A DNA stretch of 45,553 bases, taken from positions 1 through 45,553 of the forward strand of contig DWYI01000087.1 in NCBI GenBank assembly GCA_019118765.1. Direction: 5' to 3'. Below the pieces are notes generated by a model that was given only the letters and a program-made list of their open reading frames with translations, made no database searches and was not told where the DNA came from. Shown here one piece after another: positions 40,798 through 45,553 of this stretch. Both the position numbers and the translations under genes were made by a program. This DNA comes from Candidatus Allofournierella merdavium (GTDB taxonomy: Bacteria > Bacillota > Clostridia > Oscillospirales > Ruminococcaceae). Each line of letters starts with the position of its first letter. Position 1 is the stretch's first letter.

Positions 40798-42078
40798 ATG
40801 AATCTGAATCTGGACGTCGATCTTGCCCGCCGCATGACCGAGCCCGGCGACGTGGACGCGGCGCTGGAGAGCGCGAAGGCGGAGTATCGCCGGCTGGCCG
40901 CCCTGGGCCCCGACGACGGCGACTGGCCGGTCACCGGCTGGTTCCACTGCGCCGAGGCCGCCTGCCAGCTGGACCTCATCAAGGAAAAGGCCGCCGAGAT
41001 CCGCCAAAACGCTGAGGTGTTCGTGCTGGTGGGGGTGGGCGGCTCCAACCAGGCCGCCCGGGCCATGATCGAGGCCATCCAAAAACCCGGCGGGCCCCGC
41101 ATCGTCTACGCCGGCAACACCCTGTCGGCCTGCGAGGTGGCCCGGGTGCTGCAGGCCATCGAGGGCAAAAGCGTCTACATCGACGTGATCGCCAAGAACT
41201 TTGAGACCCTGGAGCCGGGCAGCCACTACCGGGTGCTGCGGGCGGCCATGGAAAAGCGCTACTCCAAAGAGGAGATGGCCAAACGGGTGATCCTCACCGG
41301 CACGGTGGGCTCCCGCCTGGAGGAGATCGCCAAAGAGAACGGCTGCACCTTCCTCCACTTCCCCCTGCGGGTGGGCGGGCGCTACTCCGCCTTCACCCCG
41401 GTGGCGCTGCTGCCGCTGGCGGTGGCGGGCCTGGACGTGGACGCCTATCTGGAGGGCGGCCGCGCCATGGAGCAGCTGCTGGCGAAAACCGAGGGCGGCA
41501 TCGCCGCCGAGTACGCCGCGGTGCGCCACGCCCTCTGGCTGCGGGGCTTCCGGGTGGAGATGCTCACCGCCTTCGAGCCGCGGCTGTTCTGGGCCGAGCA
41601 GTGGTGGAAGCAGCTCTTCGGCGAGAGCGAGGGCAAGGACAAGAAAGGCATGCTGCCCGCCTCCATGATCAACTCCGAGGACCTGCACAGCATGGGCCAG
41701 TACATGCAGGACGGCCTGCGCATCCTCACCGAGACCTTCCTGTCGGTGGACGACCCGGGCGCCTCGGTGGTCATCCAGCCGGACCCCGATTTCAAGGACG
41801 GCTTCGACTACCTGGACGGCATGGACTTCGCCAACATCAACCGGGCGGCGGAGAAGGCCACCCTGCACGCCCACGCCGCCGGCGGGGTGCCCTGCGTGGT
41901 GCTGCGGCTGCCCCGCATCGACGAGCGCACCTTCGGCCTTGTGTACTACTTCTTCATGGTGGCCTGCGCCCTCAGCGGCCGGCTGCTGGGGGTAAACCCC
42001 TTCGACCAGGAGGGCGTGGAGGAGTATAAGCGCAGCATGTTCGCGGCCCTGGGCAAGGGCGGGGTCAAGGGCAGATGA
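40798..42078 (+). CDS. glucose-6-phosphate isomerase paralogue with altered phosphate loop
   Basis: 426 residues, clearly of the PGI family. Catalytic elements are present: GGRYSAFTPVALLPLAVAG (Arg), LFGESEGKDKKG (Glu about 278), DLHSMGQYMQ (His297) and GVEEYKRSMF (Lys411). The nucleotide-like GVGGS loop (81-83) is kept. But the phosphate-binding segment, normally SKSGTTTE or SKTFTTQE, reads AKNFETLE at 132-139: two phosphate-contacting Ser/Thr are Ala and Asn, and a Glu is introduced. The ATG at 40798 follows AAGGGAGG. First gene of an operon with manA-, fba- and tpi-like genes, behind operator site 3. It may isomerise an aldose lacking the 6-phosphate. A merely divergent PGI is the alternative. 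Confidence 0.82.
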   Translation: MNLNLDVDLARRMTEPGDVDAALESAKAEYRRLAALGPDDGDWPVTGWFHCAEAACQLDLIKEKAAEIRQNAEVFVLVGVGGSNQAARAMIEAIQKPGGPRIVYAGNTLSACEVARVLQAIEGKSVYIDVIAKNFETLEPGSHYRVLRAAMEKRYSKEEMAKRVILTGTVGSRLEEIAKENGCTFLHFPLRVGGRYSAFTPVALLPLAVAGLDVDAYLEGGRAMEQLLAKTEGGIAAEYAAVRHALWLRGFRVEMLTAFEPRLFWAEQWWKQLFGESEGKDKKGMLPASMINSEDLHSMGQYMQDGLRILTETFLSVDDPGASVVIQPDPDFKDGFDYLDGMDFANINRAAEKATLHAHAAGGVPCVVLRLPRIDERTFGLVYYFFMVACALSGRLLGVNPFDQEGVEEYKRSMFAALGKGGVKGR

Positions 42079-43145
42079 ACCCCCTGGCCCGCCGGCCCTT
42101 CCGCCTGGCCGCCAACCGGGTGAACTACCTTTTGCCCGGCGGGGAAATGATCGACGAGTTCCTGGGCCTTCCCCGGGGGTCCGCGCCGGGGGCCAGCCAG
42201 ATGTGGGTGGCCAGCACGGTGCAGTCCACCCTGCCCGGCGCGGCGGACAGCCGCTCGTACATATTGCCCGCCGACGGCGGCGGCTGCCTGGCCGAAGCGC
42301 TGCAAAGGGACCCGGCGGCCTTTCTGGGGCAAAAACACGCCGCGGCCTTCGGGGCCGACCCCGGCTTTCTGCTAAAACTGCTCCACTCCAGCCAGCGGCT
42401 GCTGGTGCAGGCCCACCCGGACAGGGCCAGGGCCGAAAAATACTTCCATTGGCCCCACGGCAAGACCGAGGCCTGGTATGTGCTGGCCACCGAGGGCGAG
42501 GCGTACGTCTGGGCGGGCTTTCGCCCCGGCGTGACCCGGGAGGCGTTCGCCGCCCTCATCGAAAAACAGGACACGGCGGCCATCCTGGGCTGCCTCCACC
42601 GCTTTTCCATCGCCCCCGGCGATGTCATTTTCATCCCGGCGGGCCTGCCTCACGCCATGGGGGCGAACAGCCTGGTGGCGGAGATACAGGAGCCCACCGA
42701 CATCACCCTGCGGGCGGAGTATATCCGCCCGGACGGCAGCCGCCTGCCCCCCGAGAGCCTCCACGGCGGCGCGGGGATGGACGCCCTGCTGGACTGCTTC
42801 GATTTTTCCTGTGCCGCCCCCCGGGAGGCGGTGCGGGAGAGATACTTCCTGTGGCCCGAACGCCGGGCCGTGCCCGGCGGGGTGGAGACCACCCTCGTCG
42901 GCCCCGCCGCCACTTGCTGCTTCGGCCTTGTGCGGCTGGCCCTCACCGGCCCCTGCCCCCGGCAAAACCCCGCCTTCCGGGTGCTGCTGGTGGAACAGGG
43001 CGGGGGAGAACTTTCCGGCGGCGGCGTGACCCTGCCGCTCCACCAGGGCGCCGAGGTGTTCGTGCCCGCCGGGGTGGGGGAGTACACCCTCACGCCAACG
43101 GGCAAGGGACTGGCGGTGCTGGAGTGCATCCCCCCCTCGCCCTGA
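42075..43145 (+). CDS. manA: mannose-6-phosphate isomerase family protein
   Basis: Type I phosphomannose isomerase/cupin family, 356 residues. Zinc ligands are visible in LLVQAHPDRA (Gln, His), HGKTEAWYVL (Glu) and IPAGLPHAMG (His). The family Arg is in DITLRAEYI. The C-terminal cupin domain ends normally. It would interconvert an aldose (phosphate) and its ketose, but the canonical QVHPDD reads QAHPDR and the context is an operon of divergent sugar-phosphate enzymes, so the natural substrate may not be mannose-6-phosphate. Start overlaps the PGI-like stop (ATGA). The 90-bp gap after it has no promoter that I can see. Confidence 0.8.
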   Translation: MNPLARRPFRLAANRVNYLLPGGEMIDEFLGLPRGSAPGASQMWVASTVQSTLPGAADSRSYILPADGGGCLAEALQRDPAAFLGQKHAAAFGADPGFLLKLLHSSQRLLVQAHPDRARAEKYFHWPHGKTEAWYVLATEGEAYVWAGFRPGVTREAFAALIEKQDTAAILGCLHRFSIAPGDVIFIPAGLPHAMGANSLVAEIQEPTDITLRAEYIRPDGSRLPPESLHGGAGMDALLDCFDFSCAAPREAVRERYFLWPERRAVPGGVETTLVGPAATCCFGLVRLALTGPCPRQNPAFRVLLVEQGGGELSGGGVTLPLHQGAEVFVPAGVGEYTLTPTGKGLAVLECIPPSP

Positions 43146-43235
43146 CAAAACACACGCGGAACGCGCCGCCCCGCCGCGGCGCACAGCCACCGCGGGCCCC
43201 GCGCCCGCCCGACCAAAAGAAATGAGGTAAAAACT

Positions 43236-44390
43236 ATGCTGGTACCCCTTCGCGCGATCCTGGAAGCCACCGAGAATTATCACTACGCCCAGGGCGCCTT
43301 CAACGTGAACGCCGTGGCCCAGGCCCAGGCGGCCATCGAGGTGCACGAGATGTTCCGCTCCGCCGCCATCCTGCAGGGCGCGGACCTGGCCAACGGCTTC
43401 ATGGGCGGCCGCACCGACTTCATGAACGCCACCCTGGAGGACAAGATCAAGGGCGCGGCCAACATCGGCGCGGCGGTGAAAAAGTACGGTGAGGACAGCC
43501 CCATCCCCGTGGCGCTGCACCTGGACCACGGCCGCAATTTTGAAAGCTGCAAGGCGGCCATCGCCGGCGGCTACACCAGCGTGATGATCGACGGCTCCTC
43601 CCTGCCCTTTGAGGAGAACATCGAACTCACCCGCGAGGTGGTGAAGTACGCCCACGAGCGGGGCGTTTCCGTGGAGGCCGAGCTGGGCGTGCTGGCGGGC
43701 GTGGAGGACCATGTGTTCAGCGCCGGCTCCACCTACACCAACCCCCTGGACGCGGTGGAGTTCATCCGCAAGACCAAGGTGGACGCCCTGGCCATCAGCT
43801 ACGGCACCATGCACGGCGCCAACAAGGGCAAGGGCGCCAAGCTGCGCAAGGAGATCGCCATCGCCACCAAGGAGTGCCTGCTGCACGAGGGCATCTTCTG
43901 CGCCCTGGTGAGCCACGGCTCCTCCACCGTGCCCCAGTACATCGTCAAGGAGATCAACGACCTGGGCGGCGACATCCAGAACGCCTACGGCATCGAGCTG
44001 GCCCAGCTGAAGGAGGCGGCCCGCTGCGGCATCGCCAAGATCAACGTGGACACCGACATCCGCCTGGCCGTCACCCGCAACATGAAGGAGCTGTTCGCCA
44101 GCCGCCCCGAACTGCGCGAGAGCGCGTCCATCGGCCCCATCTATCAGCTGCTGGAGGCCAACCGCAGCGCCTTCGATCCCCGGGTGTTCCTGCCCCCCAT
44201 CATGGACACCGTCATGTACGGCACCATCCCCGACGAGGACGTGGCCGCCATTGTGGACTGCATCAAGAAGGGCGTGCGGGAGGTCATCGGCACCCTCATC
44301 GTGGAGTTCGGCAGCGTGGGCAAGGCCCCGCTGGTGGAGCGGGTCACCCTGGACGAGATGGCCGAGCGCTACCGCAAGGAAGGCATCTGA
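43236..44390 (+). CDS. class II fructose-bisphosphate aldolase family protein
   Basis: 384 residues, longer than most class II aldolases (about 285-360), with an extended C-terminal region (about 300-384). Motifs are AQGAFNVN near the N-terminus, ALHLDHG (zinc His and catalytic Asp), GYTSVMIDGSSLPFEENI, VEAELGVLAG, SYGTMHGANKG (His), LVSHGSSTVP (His) and KINVDTDIRLA (NxDT, dihydroxyacetone-phosphate binding). So the DHAP-phosphate site looks intact. This would cleave a ketose 1-phosphate or 1,6-bisphosphate to DHAP and an aldehyde. Family members differ widely in aldehyde specificity (FbaA, GatY, KbaY, IolJ). Followed 30 bp later by the TIM-like gene. Confidence 0.87.
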   Translation: MLVPLRAILEATENYHYAQGAFNVNAVAQAQAAIEVHEMFRSAAILQGADLANGFMGGRTDFMNATLEDKIKGAANIGAAVKKYGEDSPIPVALHLDHGRNFESCKAAIAGGYTSVMIDGSSLPFEENIELTREVVKYAHERGVSVEAELGVLAGVEDHVFSAGSTYTNPLDAVEFIRKTKVDALAISYGTMHGANKGKGAKLRKEIAIATKECLLHEGIFCALVSHGSSTVPQYIVKEINDLGGDIQNAYGIELAQLKEAARCGIAKINVDTDIRLAVTRNMKELFASRPELRESASIGPIYQLLEANRSAFDPRVFLPPIMDTVMYGTIPDEDVAAIVDCIKKGVREVIGTLIVEFGSVGKAPLVERVTLDEMAERYRKEGI

Positions 44391-44420
44391 CCCGGAAGAA
44401 GAAAAGGAGCGACGCTGACT

Positions 44421-45257
44421 ATGAAGTACATCTTTCTCAACCTCAAGCGCTTCGACGTGCCGGTGGAATACGGCGGCGTGAACCGGCTGGCCCCGGTGGC
44501 CGGCTGGGCCGAGGCCATCGTCAAGGGCACCCAGGAGGGGCTGAAGAAATACGACCCCGAAAAAGTGGAGTTCGTGCAGTTCTTCCCCGAGGCCCACATC
44601 CTGAACGCCGCGGCCGCGCTGTGTGAAAACAGCCCCGTCAAGGTGGGCTGCCAGAGCGTCTTCCGGGAGGACACCGCCGTGGGCGGCAACTTCGGCGCCT
44701 TCACCTCCAATCGGCCCGCCTCCATCGCCAAAGCCCTGGGTTGCGGCGGGGTGCTCATCGGCCACTGCGAGGAGCGAAACGACAAAAACGGCATCCTGGC
44801 CGAGGCGGGCGTCACCGACACCGCCGCGGTGAACCGGCTGCTGAACCGGGAGATCAAAGCCGCCACCGCCCGGGGCCTGAAAGTCCTCTACTGCATCGGC
44901 GAAAAGAGCGAGGAGCAGGACCGCTGGCAGGAAGTGCTGGGCGAGCAGCTGGACGTCGGCCTTGCCGGCGTGGACAAGAGCCAGGTGGTCATCGCCTACG
45001 AGCCCATCTGGTCCATCGGCCCCGGCAAGACCCCGGCGGACAAGCCCTACATCCAGAAGATCGCCCGCTTTGTGAAGGAGCGCACCGGCGGCGTGCCGGT
45101 GGTCTACGGCGGCGGCCTCAAGAGCGACAACGCCGAGATGCTGGCCTCCATCCCCGAGATCGACGGCGGCCTCATCGCCCTCACCCGTTTTTCCGGCGAG
45201 ATCGGCTTCTACCCCGACGAGTACCTGGAGATCATCCAAAAGTATCTGGGCGAGTAA
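44421..45257 (+). CDS. triosephosphate isomerase paralogue with altered phosphate site
   Basis: 278 residues (ordinary TIM about 250). Catalytic residues remain: Asn7 and Lys9 in FLNLKRF, His115 in GHCEERN (canonical GHSERR), and Glu194 in AYEPIWSIGPGK. The phosphate-binding loops differ: YGGSV is YGGGL (Gly232 for the phosphate-contacting Ser), and LVGGASL is LIALTRF (251-257), with Arg256 where the Ser of GGAS would be. GAFTGE is GAFTSN. It therefore belongs to a TIM paralogue group rather than glycolytic TpiA. Known paralogues isomerise tetrulose phosphates; substrate here unknown. The gene is in the PGI-like operon, between the aldolase and a LarA-family gene. Confidence 0.82.
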   Translation: MKYIFLNLKRFDVPVEYGGVNRLAPVAGWAEAIVKGTQEGLKKYDPEKVEFVQFFPEAHILNAAAALCENSPVKVGCQSVFREDTAVGGNFGAFTSNRPASIAKALGCGGVLIGHCEERNDKNGILAEAGVTDTAAVNRLLNREIKAATARGLKVLYCIGEKSEEQDRWQEVLGEQLDVGLAGVDKSQVVIAYEPIWSIGPGKTPADKPYIQKIARFVKERTGGVPVVYGGGLKSDNAEMLASIPEIDGGLIALTRFSGEIGFYPDEYLEIIQKYLGE

Positions 45258-45287
45258 GGCCCGGCGAGCGATAAGGAGGAAACGCCA

Positions 45288-45553
45288 ATGAAACTGGATT
45301 TTGAGTACGGCCACGGCCTGATGAGCGCCGAACTGCCGGACACCACCGACGTGTTCATCCCCGGCACTACGGTGGCGGACCCGCCCTGCATCCCCGAGGA
45401 CAAGCTGGAGGAGGCGTATCTTGAGAGCCTGCACCATCCCATCGGGATGAAGCCGCTGAGCGAACTGGCCTTCCCGGGGGCGAAGGTGGTGTTCATCGTG
45501 CCCGACCGGGTGAAGGGCGGCGAGCAGCCCACCAGCCACCGGAAGGTGAGCAT
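45288..45553 (+). CDS. LarA (lactate racemase) family protein, 5' part
   Basis: The gene starts at the ATG at 45288 with AAGGAGG ten bases upstream and runs off the window; 88 residues are visible. They read MKLDFEYGHGLMSAELPDTT, a Tyr-Gly-x-Gly start typical of the LarA N-terminal domain (DUF2088). ESLHHPIGMKPLSEL and VVFIVPDRVKGGEQPTSHRK follow, matching the family's 'NPIG..PL.EL' and 'V.DxxR/K' pattern. LarA homologues are nickel-pincer-dependent racemases or epimerases of 2-hydroxyacids (lactate, malate, aldonates and others). The His and Lys that hold the cofactor lie beyond the window. Position after the TIM-like gene suggests it acts on a 2-hydroxyacid made from the same substrate. Confidence 0.72.
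   Translation, partial: MKLDFEYGHGLMSAELPDTTDVFIPGTTVADPPCIPEDKLEEAYLESLHHPIGMKPLSELAFPGAKVVFIVPDRVKGGEQPTSHRKVS

Noticed and set aside
42372-45539. Very long open frame on the minus strand opposite manA, the aldolase and tpi genes (about 1050 codons)
   Set aside because: It is a shadow of high-GC coding DNA: His/Gly/Leu/Ala-rich without known domains, no ribosome site, and fully opposed to well-defined genes. The same holds for long minus-strand frames opposite soj (530-2569), serS (2277-4562), hsdM (5213-7771) and hsdR (9538-11934).

Overview
The window looks like chromosomal DNA from a GC-rich gut-type Clostridium relative (Firmicutes, probably Oscillospiraceae/Ruminococcaceae). The evidence is strong AGGAGG ribosome sites, vegetative TTGACA/TATAAT promoters standing out as AT-rich islands, elongator tRNA-Met and tRNA-Glu close to the Bacillus versions, a soj-spo0J-serS block with parS-like sites as found near the replication origin of Firmicutes, and many lipoproteins with C-terminal lipobox cysteines and acidic or proline-rich linkers. 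The taxon is inferred from these traits, not from a database match.

Layout. 59-439: a small membrane protein, followed by about 1.1 kb without genes that carries tandem palindromic repeats and two parS-like sites. 1589-4559: soj, spo0J, serS. 4623-4985: a tRNA-Met/tRNA-Glu operon with a large hairpin between the two tRNAs. 5053-13083: a restriction-modification island (fic, hsdM, hsdS, DUF3800, hsdR). 13270-16362: an XRE membrane regulator, then a ROK regulator/sugar acetyltransferase/DUF1349 operon. 16388-19657: a large secreted repeat protein broken by two compensating frameshifts. 19753-25265 (minus strand): a CAP/Big2 lipoprotein, an unknown gene with a switch-like leader, tag, ogt, a gph-type phosphatase, and the ydbT/ydbS pair. 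25418-27457: uppP and a DUF362 ferredoxin protein. 27841-28575 (minus): a lipoprotein and a 35-residue membrane peptide. 28612-32318: apeB, gluQ, and a phosphoesterase lipoprotein.

32431-45553 is the most interesting part. It holds an SsuABC/TauABC-type transporter split over two transcription units, a histidine kinase/NarL-type response regulator, a nagB/nagA/TauE-family operon, and an operon of paralogues of upper glycolysis (PGI-like, ManA-like, class II aldolase, TIM-like) that runs into a LarA-family gene cut by the window edge. Three promoters (both transporter units and the PGI-like operon) carry the same palindrome, GTATGA-N7-TCATAC, in each case exactly 23 nt upstream of the -10 hexamer. 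All three also have a GC-rich hairpin just before the ribosome site. The PGI-like and TIM-like proteins keep their catalytic residues but have lost most of the canonical phosphate-binding residues. Together this suggests a co-regulated, possibly undescribed catabolic route for an imported anionic sugar-like compound. The substrate is not known, and a sulfonated or carboxylated sugar is only a hypothesis.
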